Below, piece by piece: positions 16,570-25,352 of a stretch of 64,000 bases of DNA. Below the pieces are notes generated by a model that saw nothing but the letters and a program-made list of their open reading frames with translations, was not told the origin of the DNA and did no database searches. Within the stretch, counting starts at the first letter, position 1. Every line of letters begins with the position of its first letter. The DNA is from DATCMH01 sp036563505 (lineage in GTDB: Bacteria; Pseudomonadota; Alphaproteobacteria; Rhizobiales; Beijerinckiaceae): contig DATCMH010000009.1 of NCBI GenBank assembly GCA_036563505.1, positions 135,657 through 199,656 of the forward strand. The letters run 5' to 3'. The position numbers were made by a program, and so were the translations under genes.

Positions 16570-17639
16570 GGCGTGGCTCTCGCCGTCGCGACCAGCCGGA
16601 CGCGGTAGCTTACGAGGGCGTCGGCGACGAGCACGCAGAGCAGGAGCAGGCCCTGGAAGGCCTGGGTGAGATCCAGGGGAAGCTTGAGCAGGATCTGCGC
16701 GCTCTCGCCGCCGATGAAGGTGAGCGCGAGGACGAGACCAGCGGCCAGGATGCCGAAGGGGTTGAGGCGACCGAGGAAGGCCACGGTGATCGCGGTGAAG
16801 CCGTAGCCGGGCGAGATGGCGGGCTGGAGCTGGCCGATCTGCCCCGACACCTCCACGATGCCGGCGAGCCCCGCCAAGGCCCCTGAGATGGCGAAGGCCA
16901 CGAGCGTCGTCCGTTTCGGCTCGAACCCAGCGAAGGCCGCGGCCTTGGGCGCGTCGCCCGTGACCCGAAGGCGGTAGCCGAAGAGGGTTCGGCCGACCAC
17001 CACGGCGGTGGCGAGCACTGCCACGAGCGCGAAGACGGAGCCGAGATGGATGCGGCCCGCCACCGCCGGCAGCGTCGCCGCCGGGTCGAAGGTGACGGTC
17101 TGGGGGAAGTTGAAGCCCTTCGGGTCGCGCCAGGGCCCGCGCACGAGGTAGTCGAGCACGAGCTGGGCGACGTAGACCAGCATGAGGCTGACCAGGATCT
17201 CGCTCACCCCGAAGCGCACGCGCAGCAGGGCCGGGATCAGCGCGTAGAGCGCTCCGCCGAGCGCGCCGAGGGCCAGCATCGCGGGCAGAAGCCAGGGCCC
17301 GACCTCCGTGCCGTTCGTGCGCAAGGCCAGCCAGCCGCCGAGCACGGCGCCGATCACGAACTGGCCCTCGGCCCCGATGTTCCAGAGGTTGGCGCGAAAG
17401 CAGTAGGACAGTCCGATGGCGATCAGGATCAGGGGCGTCGCCTTCACGGCGAGCTCCTGCAGAGCCCAAGGGTCTCCGAGCGGCCCCAGGATGTAGACCT
17501 GGAACGCCGCAAGCGGCGAGCGGCCGAGAAGAGCGATGAGGCCTCCCGCGAGGGCGAACGCGACGACGAGCGCCGCGACCGGTGCCAGGGCCCGCGCCCA
17601 GGGCGAGATTTCTGCCCGAGGCGTCAGCTCAAGCCGCAT
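16566..17639 (-). CDS. BMP-type ABC transporter permease, subunit 1
   Basis: The 357-aa polytopic inner-membrane protein is of the BPD_transp_2 family, longer than its partner through an N-terminal extension. The conserved FRANLWNIGAEGQFVIGAVLG near residue 85 is the paired equivalent of the NLGVEG motif in the second permease. The start overlaps the ATPase gene by 11 bases. Together the two permeases form the heterodimeric channel of a nucleoside-type importer. Confidence 0.92.
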   Translation of the reverse strand: MRLELTPRAEISPWARALAPVAALVVAFALAGGLIALLGRSPLAAFQVYILGPLGDPWALQELAVKATPLILIAIGLSYCFRANLWNIGAEGQFVIGAVLGGWLALRTNGTEVGPWLLPAMLALGALGGALYALIPALLRVRFGVSEILVSLMLVYVAQLVLDYLVRGPWRDPKGFNFPQTVTFDPAATLPAVAGRIHLGSVFALVAVLATAVVVGRTLFGYRLRVTGDAPKAAAFAGFEPKRTTLVAFAISGALAGLAGIVEVSGQIGQLQPAISPGYGFTAITVAFLGRLNPFGILAAGLVLALTFIGGESAQILLKLPLDLTQAFQGLLLLCVLVADALVSYRVRLVATARATP

Positions 17640-19212
17640 GCTGACCGCCCTCGCCCGCCCCGACGCCCAGCATCTCGAGGCCGATCGCCTCCCGCGTCCA
17701 CTCGCCCGTCGGGCGGGCCGGTCCGAGGCGGCCGTCGTGCAGTACGGCGATCTGGTCGGCGATCTCGAACAGCTCGTCGAGGTCCTGGCTGATGAGCACC
17801 ACGGCGCTGCCGGCCTCGGCGAGGTCGACCAGGGCTTGGCGGATCAGGCGCGCGGCGCCGGCATCCACGCCCCACGTCGGCTGGTTGACGACGAGGAGCC
17901 TTGGCTGCCGGATGATCTCGCGGCCGATCACGAACTTCTGGAGGTTTCCGCCGGATAGCCGGCGCGCTTCGGGGTCGCGGTGCGGCACGCGCACGTCGAA
18001 CTGCCGGGTGATGGCGTCCGCCAGCGTGCGGATCGCGCCGGGGGCCACGAGGCCAGCGCGCACGGTCGCCCCCTCGCCGTGGTGCGTGAGAAGGGCGTTG
18101 TCGGTCAGGGCGTGGGAGGGGACGGCGGCGTGGCCGAGCCGCTCCTCCGGCACGAACGCTGCCGAGCGAGCCCGGCGGGCCTCGACACCGAGATGGCCGA
18201 CGGGCTCACGCTCGATCCGGATGGCGTCGGGCCGCGAAGCGAGACGCTCGCCGGAGAGTGCCTCGAACAACTCACCCTGCCCGTTGCCGGCGACGCCCGC
18301 GATGCCGAGGATTTCCCCGCGCCAAGCCGTGAGGCTCAGATCGCGCAGGGGCTGACCGTGGAGGCCCTGAGGCGGCAGCGAGAGGTGATCGACGCGCAGC
18401 ATCTCCGCGCGCTGGGCATGCGGCTCGTGCGCCTCGACGCGCCCGACCTCGCTGCCGACCATGAGTGCGGCGATGTCGCCGGCGCTCATCGCACGCGGGT
18501 CGGCGGTGGCCACGACTCGGCCCTGGCGCAGGATCGTCGCCCGGCGGCTCAGGCGGCGCACCTCCTCGAGCCTGTGCGAGATGTAGAGGATCGCCCGGCC
18601 TTCCGAGGCGAGCCGCTCCAGGGTGTCGAACAAGCGGTCGGCCTCCTGGGGCGTCAGGACCGAGGTCGGCTCGTCGAGCACCAGCAGCTTCGGGTTCTGG
18701 AGCAGGCAGCGGATGATCTCGATGCGCTGCCGCTCGCCAGCCGACAGGCTCCAGACCGGCCGGCGCGGATCGAGGGCGAGGCCGTAAGTCTCGCCGACTT
18801 GCGACAGGCGCGCCCTGACGTCACGCAAGGAGAGGTCGGGGAGCGCCACGGCGACGTTCTCACCGACCGTCAGCGCCTCGAACAACGAGAAGTGCTGGAA
18901 GACCATGCCGATGCCGAGGCGGCGCGCCTCGACGGGCGAGGTGATCGACACCGCCCTGCCCTGCCACAAGATCTCGCCCGCGCTCGGCTGGATCGCCCCG
19001 TACAGGATTTTGACCAGGGTCGACTTGCCGGCTCCGTTCTCGCCAAGCAGCGCGTGGATCTCCCCCGGTGCGACCTCGAGGTCGACGCCGTCGTTGGCGA
19101 GAAGGTCGCCGTAGCGCTTGGAGATGCCCCGCAACGCGACGAGGGGCTCGGGTTGACCCGATGCCACGATCACGGGATCCTTCGATCCCGGGATGACGGG
19201 ACCTTCAAACAC
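17629..19212 (-). CDS. BMP-type ABC transporter ATP-binding protein (duplicated)
   Basis: The protein is about 527 aa with two fused ABC domains, as in RbsA/YufO-type importers. Domain 1 has Walker A GENGAGKST near residue 58 and signature LSAGERQR. Domain 2 has signature LSGGNLQKFVIGRE, and its Walker A is degenerate (GVAGNGQGELFE). The start is uncertain. GTG at 19212 makes the first about 15 residues from a GATC-rich repeat; GTG at 19173 or 19167 would be shorter and closer to the family start. It is 40 bases after the quinone oxidoreductase and overlaps the permease. Confidence 0.92.
   Translation of the reverse strand: MFEGPVIPGSKDPVIVASGQPEPLVALRGISKRYGDLLANDGVDLEVAPGEIHALLGENGAGKSTLVKILYGAIQPSAGEILWQGRAVSITSPVEARRLGIGMVFQHFSLFEALTVGENVAVALPDLSLRDVRARLSQVGETYGLALDPRRPVWSLSAGERQRIEIIRCLLQNPKLLVLDEPTSVLTPQEADRLFDTLERLASEGRAILYISHRLEEVRRLSRRATILRQGRVVATADPRAMSAGDIAALMVGSEVGRVEAHEPHAQRAEMLRVDHLSLPPQGLHGQPLRDLSLTAWRGEILGIAGVAGNGQGELFEALSGERLASRPDAIRIEREPVGHLGVEARRARSAAFVPEERLGHAAVPSHALTDNALLTHHGEGATVRAGLVAPGAIRTLADAITRQFDVRVPHRDPEARRLSGGNLQKFVIGREIIRQPRLLVVNQPTWGVDAGAARLIRQALVDLAEAGSAVVLISQDLDELFEIADQIAVLHDGRLGPARPTGEWTREAIGLEMLGVGAGEGGQHAA
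19165..19205. repeat. GATC-rich border repeat, copy 2
   Basis: ATCACGGGATCC and ATCCCGGGAT units lie at the 5' end of the ABC ATPase gene and are translated if GTG at 19212 is used. A companion copy overlaps the end of the adjacent gene at 19251-19272. Confidence 0.5.
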
Positions 19213-19250
19213 TTCCGTATCGACCTTGCCGCCGAGTCGGTCCCGTCTGC

Positions 19251-19272
19251 GATCATCCCGGGATCATCACGG
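19251..19272. repeat. GATC-rich border repeat, copy 3
   Basis: GATCATCCCGGGATCATCACGG spans the stop codon of the quinone oxidoreductase gene and encodes its last residues (VMIPG). Confidence 0.5.
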
Positions 19273-20230
19273 TCGCACCCGTGGTCTCGCGGGCCTCGAG
19301 CGCCCGATGAACCGAGGCAGCCTCGCTCAGCTTCGCCCGGTGATGCACCGGAATCGTCACGGCGCCGGAGGCGATGACCCCAAACAGGTCGGCTGCCATG
19401 GCGTCCAGGCTCTCGCGCTTCGACGCATGGGTGAACAAGGTCGGCCGCGTCGCGTAGAGCGAGCCCTTCTGGGCGAGAAGGCCGATGTTGAAGGCGTCCA
19501 CTGGCCCCGAGGCCGAACCGAAGCTCGCAAACAGGCCGAAGGGCTTGAGGCAGTCGAGGGAGCCCGGGAAGGTATCCTTGCCGACACCGTCATAGACGAC
19601 GTCGCACAGCGCGCCGCCCGTGATCTCGCGCACGCGATCGACGAAGTTCTCCTCACGATAGAGGATGACGTGATCGCAGCCGTTCTGCCGTGCCAGGTCG
19701 GCCTTGTCGGCCGATCCCACCGTGCCGATCACCGTCGCGCCCAGATGCTTCGCCCATTGGCAGGCGATGAGGCCGACGCCGCCCGCCGCGGCGTGGAAAA
19801 GGATCGTCTCTCCCGCTTTCAGGACGTGCGTCCGCCGCAGGAGGTATTGCGCCGTCAGGCCCTTCAGCATCATCGCCGCGGCGGTCGCGTCGTCGACGCC
19901 CGCGGGCACGTGTACGAGCGCGCTCGCCGGCACGATCCGCTCGTCGGCGTAGGCCCCGATCGCCGTGCCGTAAGCGACCCGATCGCCGGGCTTGAACTCG
20001 GACACGCCCTCGCCGACCGACACCACCGTGCCAGCGCCCTCGCTGCCGGGGATGAAGGGCATGCTCGGCTGCGGATAGAGACCAGTGCGATGATAGACGT
20101 CGATGAAGTTGACGCCGATCGCGGTCTGCCGAATGCGGACCTGTCCCGGGCCGGGCTCCGGCACGTCCACGCCCTCGTAGACCAGAACCTCCGGCCCGCC
20201 GTACTGATGCACCCGAATCGCGTTCGCCAT
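19253..20230 (-). CDS. Quinone oxidoreductase (zeta-crystallin-like MDR)
   Basis: The 325-aa zinc-free medium-chain dehydrogenase/reductase reduces quinones one electron at a time with NADPH in characterised members. The N-terminal MANAIRVHQYGGPEVL is nearly diagnostic for the Qor subfamily. The Rossmann motif is HAAAGGVG near residue 150, and the NFIDVYHRTGLY segment is typical. There are no zinc-ligand cysteines. ATG at 20230 is chosen from the conserved N-terminus. The first gene of the minus-strand run containing the nucleoside importer; a functional link is not evident. Confidence 0.93.
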   Translation of the reverse strand: MANAIRVHQYGGPEVLVYEGVDVPEPGPGQVRIRQTAIGVNFIDVYHRTGLYPQPSMPFIPGSEGAGTVVSVGEGVSEFKPGDRVAYGTAIGAYADERIVPASALVHVPAGVDDATAAAMMLKGLTAQYLLRRTHVLKAGETILFHAAAGGVGLIACQWAKHLGATVIGTVGSADKADLARQNGCDHVILYREENFVDRVREITGGALCDVVYDGVGKDTFPGSLDCLKPFGLFASFGSASGPVDAFNIGLLAQKGSLYATRPTLFTHASKRESLDAMAADLFGVIASGAVTIPVHHRAKLSEAASVHRALEARETTGATVMIPG

Positions 20231-20379
20231 CCCAAGCCTTTCGCGTCTATGGCCGCCATCATAGGGAGTGTGGCGACGGGACTGCAACGTCGCGACCCGT
20301 TCGGCCGTGGTGCCGCGTCGCAGGCGCGGCGGCTCGGAGGCGGGTATGTTCGCCGGGGTGGCAGCAACGAGCGGGCACG

Positions 20380-21627
20380 ATGAGCGGCACGGATTTCGAC
20401 GTCACGGTCGTCGGCGCGGGCGCGGTCGGGATCGCGGCGGCGCTCGCCTTCCACCGCGACGGCCGGCGCACGGCCCTTGTCGGACGACCAGAGGCCCGCG
20501 ACGACGGGCGAACGGTGGCGCTGCTCGACGGCTCCGTGCGGCTTCTCGCGGCTTTAGATGCTTGGGACGCGGTCGGGCCGGAGGCGGCGCCTCTCGCAAT
20601 CATGCGGCTCATCGACGACACCGGCAGCCTGTTCCGCCCGCCGCCAGTGGACTTCCACGCCGAGGAGATCGGCCTGCCCTGCTTCGGTTGGAACATCCCG
20701 GCGGCCGCTTTGGCCCGCTCGCTCGCCGCCGAGGCGGACCGGCAGGGTCTGCCGATGATCGAGGGAAGCGCGACCGGCCTTGTCTCCGGCAGTGACGCGA
20801 CCGCCATTGCACTGACCAACGGGCGGAGCATCACGAGCCGTCTCGTCGTTGCCGCCGACGGCCGCGAATCCACGCTGCGCGAGGCGGCAGGCATCGCGGC
20901 GCGGCGCTGGTCCTATCCGCAGACGGCGCTCACGGGCGCCTTTACCCACGACCGCGACCACCGGGACGTTTCGACCGAATTCCACACCAAGGAGGGGCCG
21001 TTCACGCTGGTCCCCCTGCCCGGCCGTCGGTCGAGCCTGGTCTGGATGATGCGCGACCATCGCGCCGAGGCAGTTGCCGCGCTCGATGACGCTGATTTCG
21101 CGCGCGCCGTGGAGCATCAGGCGCAATCCATGCTCGGGCGCATGCGCCTCGACGGTCCGCGCGGCAGGATTCCCATGAACGGCTTAGCGGTCGACGCTTA
21201 TGCCGCCCCGCGCCTCGCCCTCGTAGGCGAAGCGGCACACGTCTTCCCGCCGATCGGGGCGCAGGGCCTCAACCTCGGCTTCCGCGACGTGGCGGCCCTG
21301 CGCGACGCCGTCTTCGACCATGGCCGGGGCGACGGCGATCCCGGCGGCGAGGCGGTGCTCGACGGTTATGGACGCGGCCGAGCCCGGGACGTGCGCCTGC
21401 GCGCGGGTGCGGTGGACGCGCTCAATCGCAGCCTCCTGGCCGATCTGCTTCCCGTAGATTTCGCCCGGGGCTTCGGGCTTCTCGCCCTCGGCACGTTCGG
21501 CCCCTTGCGACGGGCGGTGATGCGCGAAGGCATTCTGCCGAGGCGCGCCGCGCCACGACTCATGCGGCAGCCCGAGACCGAACCTGCCCGGATCACGGGA
21601 TCACGGGATCACGGCGTCCTGTCGTGA
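20380..21627 (+). CDS. FAD-dependent monooxygenase, UbiH/COQ6-like
   Basis: The 415-aa class A flavoprotein hydroxylase has an N-terminal Rossmann motif VVGAGAVGIAAA (residues 10-21), a central DG-like region (VAADGRESTLREAAG) and the second FAD motif ALVGEAAHVFPPIGAQGLNLG near residue 285. These are typical of ubiquinone-biosynthesis hydroxylases (UbiH/UbiF/UbiL). Which ring position it hydroxylates cannot be told. The last about 11 residues (TGSRDHGVLS region) come from a GATC-rich repeat. The gene ends 27 bases inside the convergent CoA-transferase gene. Confidence 0.88.
   Translation: MSGTDFDVTVVGAGAVGIAAALAFHRDGRRTALVGRPEARDDGRTVALLDGSVRLLAALDAWDAVGPEAAPLAIMRLIDDTGSLFRPPPVDFHAEEIGLPCFGWNIPAAALARSLAAEADRQGLPMIEGSATGLVSGSDATAIALTNGRSITSRLVVAADGRESTLREAAGIAARRWSYPQTALTGAFTHDRDHRDVSTEFHTKEGPFTLVPLPGRRSSLVWMMRDHRAEAVAALDDADFARAVEHQAQSMLGRMRLDGPRGRIPMNGLAVDAYAAPRLALVGEAAHVFPPIGAQGLNLGFRDVAALRDAVFDHGRGDGDPGGEAVLDGYGRGRARDVRLRAGAVDALNRSLLADLLPVDFARGFGLLALGTFGPLRRAVMREGILPRRAAPRLMRQPETEPARITGSRDHGVLS
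21589..21614. repeat. GATC-rich border repeat, copy 4
   Basis: This is three tandem GGATCACG units at the junction of two convergent genes. Both reading frames cross it, giving the C-termini of the UbiH-like enzyme and the CoA-transferase. Confidence 0.55.
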
Positions 21628-22722
21628 CGCGTCGTCTACCCCCGCCACGCGGCGGAAGTCGGTCGCGTCACGGCGCAGCGCCGGCGCGAGCGGCAGCGGC
21701 GTGATCGGAATGCCGTCCCGCCCGGCGTCGGCGCGCGCCGCCCACAAGCCGCGCGCCCGGAAATGCGGGTCGGCCAGCGCCTCCTGGAGGCTGGCGACGA
21801 CGCAGCAACAGCAATCGAGGGGCTCGAGGCGGGCGCTCCACGCCGCGGCCGGCTCGGCGCGCAGGATCGCCGCGATGGCGACGCGGGTCGCTGCGGGATC
21901 GCAGCTGTCGTCGCGCAGGTCTGAAGGCAGGCCAATGCCCTCGCAGAAGGCTCGCCAGAACTTCTCTTCTAAAGCGCCGACCGCGACGAAGCGGCCGTCG
22001 GCGGTGTCATAGAGGCCGTAGCGCGGGCTGCCGCCGGCGAGCCTGTTCTCTCCCGGGCCGGGAAACGCACCCGTCGCGAAACCCTCGGCGAGGCCGTACC
22101 AGGCGAAGGTGAACAGGGCGTCGGTCATCGCGATGTCGAGATACGTCCCCTTGCCCGTCCGGTCGCGCTGCCGCAGGGCGAGAAGGATGTTGAGCACGGC
22201 CGGCATCGACCCGCCGCCGATATCGGCGACGAGGGCTGCCGGCGTCGCCGGTGCGCCGGGCACTCCGGGCGCCAGCGACAGGAGGCCCGAGCGCGCCTGG
22301 TAGTTGATGTCGTGACCCGCTTCCCCCGCCCGCGGCCCGGCCTGGCCGTAGCCGCTGATCGAGCAGTAGATCAGGCCCGGGTTGAGCGCGGCCGCGGCCT
22401 CATAGCCGAGGCCGAGCCGATCCATCACGCCGGGCCGGAACTGCTCGACGAGGATGTCGGCCCGTTTCAGATACGGGTCGAGCGCGGCGCGGCCCGCCGG
22501 CGATTTCAGGTCGACGAACAGTGAGGTCTTGCCGGCGTTGAGGACAGCGAACGGCGCCGAGATGTCGCCGGAGGCCGGCGGGAACGCGCGCATGTCCTCC
22601 CCGCCAGGGCGCTCGACCTTGACCACCTCCGCCCCGGCCTCGGCCAGCATCAAGGTCGCGAGCGGCCCCGGCAGCAGAGTCGAGAAGTCGAGGACGAGCA
22701 GTCCGTCGAGGGGGAGCGGCAT
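21601..22722 (-). CDS. CaiB/BaiF (class III) CoA-transferase family protein
   Basis: The 373-aa protein is of the Frc/CaiB/alpha-methylacyl-CoA racemase family. The N-terminus LDGLLVLDFSTLLPGPLATLMLAEAGAEVVKVE is split by familiar features: the GPLAT turn and the AEVVKVE strand. A catalytic-aspartate region follows as AGHDINYQA, the racemase-type variant of the family. The usual members are about 360-400 aa. It could be an alpha-methylacyl-CoA racemase or a CoA-transferase; the DINYQA motif slightly favours racemase. Its C-terminus is encoded by the GATC-rich repeat shared with the convergent gene. Confidence 0.88.
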   Translation of the reverse strand: MPLPLDGLLVLDFSTLLPGPLATLMLAEAGAEVVKVERPGGEDMRAFPPASGDISAPFAVLNAGKTSLFVDLKSPAGRAALDPYLKRADILVEQFRPGVMDRLGLGYEAAAALNPGLIYCSISGYGQAGPRAGEAGHDINYQARSGLLSLAPGVPGAPATPAALVADIGGGSMPAVLNILLALRQRDRTGKGTYLDIAMTDALFTFAWYGLAEGFATGAFPGPGENRLAGGSPRYGLYDTADGRFVAVGALEEKFWRAFCEGIGLPSDLRDDSCDPAATRVAIAAILRAEPAAAWSARLEPLDCCCCVVASLQEALADPHFRARGLWAARADAGRDGIPITPLPLAPALRRDATDFRRVAGVDDASRQDAVIP

Positions 22723-22731
22723 CGCTTCAGG

Positions 22732-23706
22732 TCACGGCAGGAGAGCGTTGGCCGGCATCCTGCCCGTCCTGATGAACCAGAGGAAGGCCGTCAGCGTCAC
22801 CATCGACACGACGGTGCCGAGGAGCACGCACGCCGAGGCGCGCTCGACACCGACGTCGTACTGGGTCGAGATCACGAAGATGTTGAGCGCCGGCGGAAGC
22901 GCCGCCATCACGACCGCGGCGTAGATCCAGTTCGGGTCGAAGCCGCCGAGTTCGGAAAGAACGAGCCAGACCAAGAGCGGGTGCAGCACGAGCTTGATGA
23001 TCACGAGGAGCGGCACTTCGAGGCTCACCCGCCCGAGAGGGCGTAGGGCCACCGTCACGCCGAGAACAAATAGAGCGCAGGGCGCCGCGGCGCCGGAGAG
23101 CCAGGACACCATCTTGTCGAGGGCTTCGGGCAATCGCACCTGCCCGTAGCTCGCCATCACCCCGGCCAGCGTCGCGAGGTTGAACGGGTGGGTCGCCACC
23201 CGCCGTCCGACCTCGGCGACTGTGGCGGCGAAGCTGCGCTTCTCGCGTCCGCCGAACGCCATCAGGAGCGGGATTGCGGAGAACAGGAACAGGCTGTCGA
23301 ATACGAAGATCAGGACGACGGGCGGGCTCGCCCCGGCCCCGAGGGCGGAGAGCACCAGGGGCGGGCCCATATAGCCGATGTTGGAGTACGAACCCGCGAC
23401 GCCTTGCATGACCGCCTCCGGCACGTCGCGCCGCGTCCGCCACAGGCCGACGAGGAACGAGAGCGCGAACGCCGCGGCAGTGCAGAGCGTGGTGCCGAGG
23501 ATGAAGCGGCCGTTCGCGAGCTCCGCCAGCGGCTTGTCGGAGATCAGCCGGTAGAAGAGGCAGGGCAGCGCGACGTAGATGATGAAGAACTGCATCCAGG
23601 CCAGTCCCGCCTCGGGCCGCGGCACGAGCTTGCCACAGGCGAAACCGAGCGCGATCAGGCCGAAGAAGGGCGCGACGAGGTTGAGGAGCCCGACGAGCTC
23701 GGCCAT
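22732..23706 (-). CDS. AEC-family (auxin efflux carrier-like) transporter
   Basis: The 324-aa inner-membrane protein has ten hydrophobic segments in two halves, with the AEC-family opening LVAPFFGLIALGFACGK and YVALPCLFYRLI. Bacterial members export or exchange organic acids such as malate or malonate; the substrate here is not known. It is nine bases upstream of the CoA-transferase gene on the same strand and divergent from the malyl-CoA-lyase-like gene, so a C4-acid/CoA-ester link is tempting but unproven. Confidence 0.88.
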   Translation of the reverse strand: MAELVGLLNLVAPFFGLIALGFACGKLVPRPEAGLAWMQFFIIYVALPCLFYRLISDKPLAELANGRFILGTTLCTAAAFALSFLVGLWRTRRDVPEAVMQGVAGSYSNIGYMGPPLVLSALGAGASPPVVLIFVFDSLFLFSAIPLLMAFGGREKRSFAATVAEVGRRVATHPFNLATLAGVMASYGQVRLPEALDKMVSWLSGAAAPCALFVLGVTVALRPLGRVSLEVPLLVIIKLVLHPLLVWLVLSELGGFDPNWIYAAVVMAALPPALNIFVISTQYDVGVERASACVLLGTVVSMVTLTAFLWFIRTGRMPANALLP

Positions 23707-23847
23707 GCAAGGGTCCGGAACCGGGGGGAAGGAACGCCCGGGCTTCTGGCAGGGAACGCGGACCGGGGCAACCGCGCCCGCCGGCCCCGGTCTGGACGCG
23801 GCGGGCCGCCTGCCCTAACCACCTCGACCGGCACCGACGGAGAGATC

Positions 23848-24888
23848 ATGAAACTGCCGCGCCGCTTCTTCCAGCCCCTCGCTGCGGGCGCGCCGGACCC
23901 GTACCGCGAGTTGCCGGTGCGGCTCGAGCGCATGATCCACTTCGTGCCGCCGCATGTCGAGAAGGTGCGGGCGAAGCTGCCGGAGCTGATCCCGCAGGTC
24001 GATATCGTGCTCGGCAACTTGGAGGACGCGATCCCGGCCGATCAGAAGCTCGCCGCGCGCCAGGGCTTCATCGCCATGGCCCAGGCGAACGATTTCGGGA
24101 CGACGGGACTTTGGACCCGGATCAACGCCCTCAACAGCCCCTGGATGCTCGACGACGTGGTCGAGATCGTCGGCGCGGTCGGCGGCAAGCTCGATGTAGT
24201 GATGGTGCCGAAGGTCGAGGGGCCGTGGGACATTCACTACATCGACCAGCTCCTCGCCCAGCTCGAGGCGAGGCACGGGATCGGGAAGCCCATCCTGGTC
24301 CATGCGATCCTGGAAACGGCCGAGGGCGTGAAGAACGTCGCTGACATCGCGGCCGCCTCGCCCCGCATGCAGGGCATGAGCCTCGGACCGGCCGATCTCG
24401 CCGCGTCGCGCGGCATGAAGACCACCCGTGTCGGCGGCGGCCATCCGGATTACAAGGTGCTCGCCGACGCCGTGGAAGACGCGCCGCGCGCCGCCTACCA
24501 GCAGGATCTCTGGCACTACACCCTGGCTCGCATGGTCGATGCCTGCGTGGCGAACGGCCTCAAGGCCTTCTACGGCCCGTTCGGGGACTTCTCGGACCCT
24601 GAGGCTTGCGAGGCACAATTCCGCAACGCGTTCCTCCTCGGCTGCGCCGGAGCGTGGTCGCTGCACCCGAGCCAGATCGAGATCGCCAAGCGCGTTTTCG
24701 CGCCCGACCCGGCCGAGGTCGCCTTCGCGCGGCGCATCCTCGACGCGATGCCGGACGGGTCCGGCGCCGTGATGATCGACGGCAAGATGCAGGACGACGC
24801 CACTTGGAAGCAGGCCAAGGTCATCGTCGACCTCGCCCGCCTTGTCGGTACGAAGGACCCGGCGCTCGCAGCGCGTTACGGCTTATGA
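23848..24888 (+). CDS. HpcH/HpaI-CitE family CoA-ester lyase (malyl-CoA lyase-like)
   Basis: The 346-aa TIM-barrel aldolase-family protein has GNLEDAIP near residue 55, AILETAEGV near 155 (metal-ligand Glu) and LGPADLAASRG near 180 (metal-ligand Asp), as in malyl-CoA/citramalyl-CoA lyases. It is longer than the serine-cycle MclA and its N-terminus differs, so I leave it unnamed. It may split malyl-, methylmalyl- or citramalyl-type CoA esters. ATG at 23848 has GGAGAG just upstream. Its stop overlaps an ATG in the hspQ frame (ATGA). Confidence 0.88.
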   Translation: MKLPRRFFQPLAAGAPDPYRELPVRLERMIHFVPPHVEKVRAKLPELIPQVDIVLGNLEDAIPADQKLAARQGFIAMAQANDFGTTGLWTRINALNSPWMLDDVVEIVGAVGGKLDVVMVPKVEGPWDIHYIDQLLAQLEARHGIGKPILVHAILETAEGVKNVADIAAASPRMQGMSLGPADLAASRGMKTTRVGGGHPDYKVLADAVEDAPRAAYQQDLWHYTLARMVDACVANGLKAFYGPFGDFSDPEACEAQFRNAFLLGCAGAWSLHPSQIEIAKRVFAPDPAEVAFARRILDAMPDGSGAVMIDGKMQDDATWKQAKVIVDLARLVGTKDPALAARYGL

Positions 24889-24932
24889 CGACCGCGGCGA
24901 ACCGCTCGCCCCCCATCTCGGAGCCTTTGCGC

Positions 24933-25256
24933 ATGCGCACGGCCAAATACGCCATCGGGCAGGTGGTGAAGCATCGCTTCTATCCGTTCCGCGGCATCAT
25001 TTTCGACGTCGATCCGACCTTCTCGAACACCGAGGAATGGTGGCTATTGATCCCGGCCGAGATGCGGCCGATCAAGGATCAGCCCTTCTACCACCTGTTC
25101 GCGGAGAACGCCGAGACCGAGTACGTGGCCTACGTCTCCGAGCAGAACCTCGTGCCCGATACGTCCGGCACACCGCTGCGGCATCCGCAGATCAAGGAGA
25201 TGTTCGAGCAGGACGCGAGCGGCGCCTATCGCGTCCGCGAGCAGCGGGCGAATTGA
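24933..25256 (+). CDS. hspQ: Heat shock protein HspQ (YccV-like, hemimethylated-DNA-binding fold)
   Basis: The 107-aa protein matches HspQ: an AKYAIGQVVKHR opening, DVDPTFSN, a conserved QPFYHLF and YVSEQNLVP. HspQ is an adaptor or specificity factor for Lon and promotes degradation of DnaA in enterics. Start 24933 gives the standard length with GGAG about nine bases upstream. An alternative ATG at 24885, overlapping the lyase stop, would add 16 residues and couple the two genes. A perfect hairpin terminator follows 16 bases after the stop. Confidence 0.92.
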   Translation: MRTAKYAIGQVVKHRFYPFRGIIFDVDPTFSNTEEWWLLIPAEMRPIKDQPFYHLFAENAETEYVAYVSEQNLVPDTSGTPLRHPQIKEMFEQDASGAYRVREQRAN

Positions 25257-25272
25257 GCGTGACGTGAACGTG

Positions 25273-25301
25273 CGAAAGCCGGGCGCGTAGCCCGGCTTTC
25301 G
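25273..25301 (+). terminator. Terminator after hspQ
   Basis: A perfect 12-bp stem (25273-25284 with 25290-25301) with a 5-base loop ends in CTTTCG on both strands. It is probably bidirectional, serving hspQ and the convergent IalB gene. Confidence 0.75.
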
Positions 25302-25309
25302 GCATTCGT

Positions 25310-25352
25310 CCAAGGATAACTGGATCCAAGCAAGCCTGGATCCAAGGATCAC
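25310..25352. repeat. GATC-rich border repeat, copy 5
   Basis: Units GGATCCAAG, GGATCCAAG and GGATCACGG lie between the hspQ terminator and the end of the IalB gene, whose stop lies inside the repeat. Confidence 0.45.
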
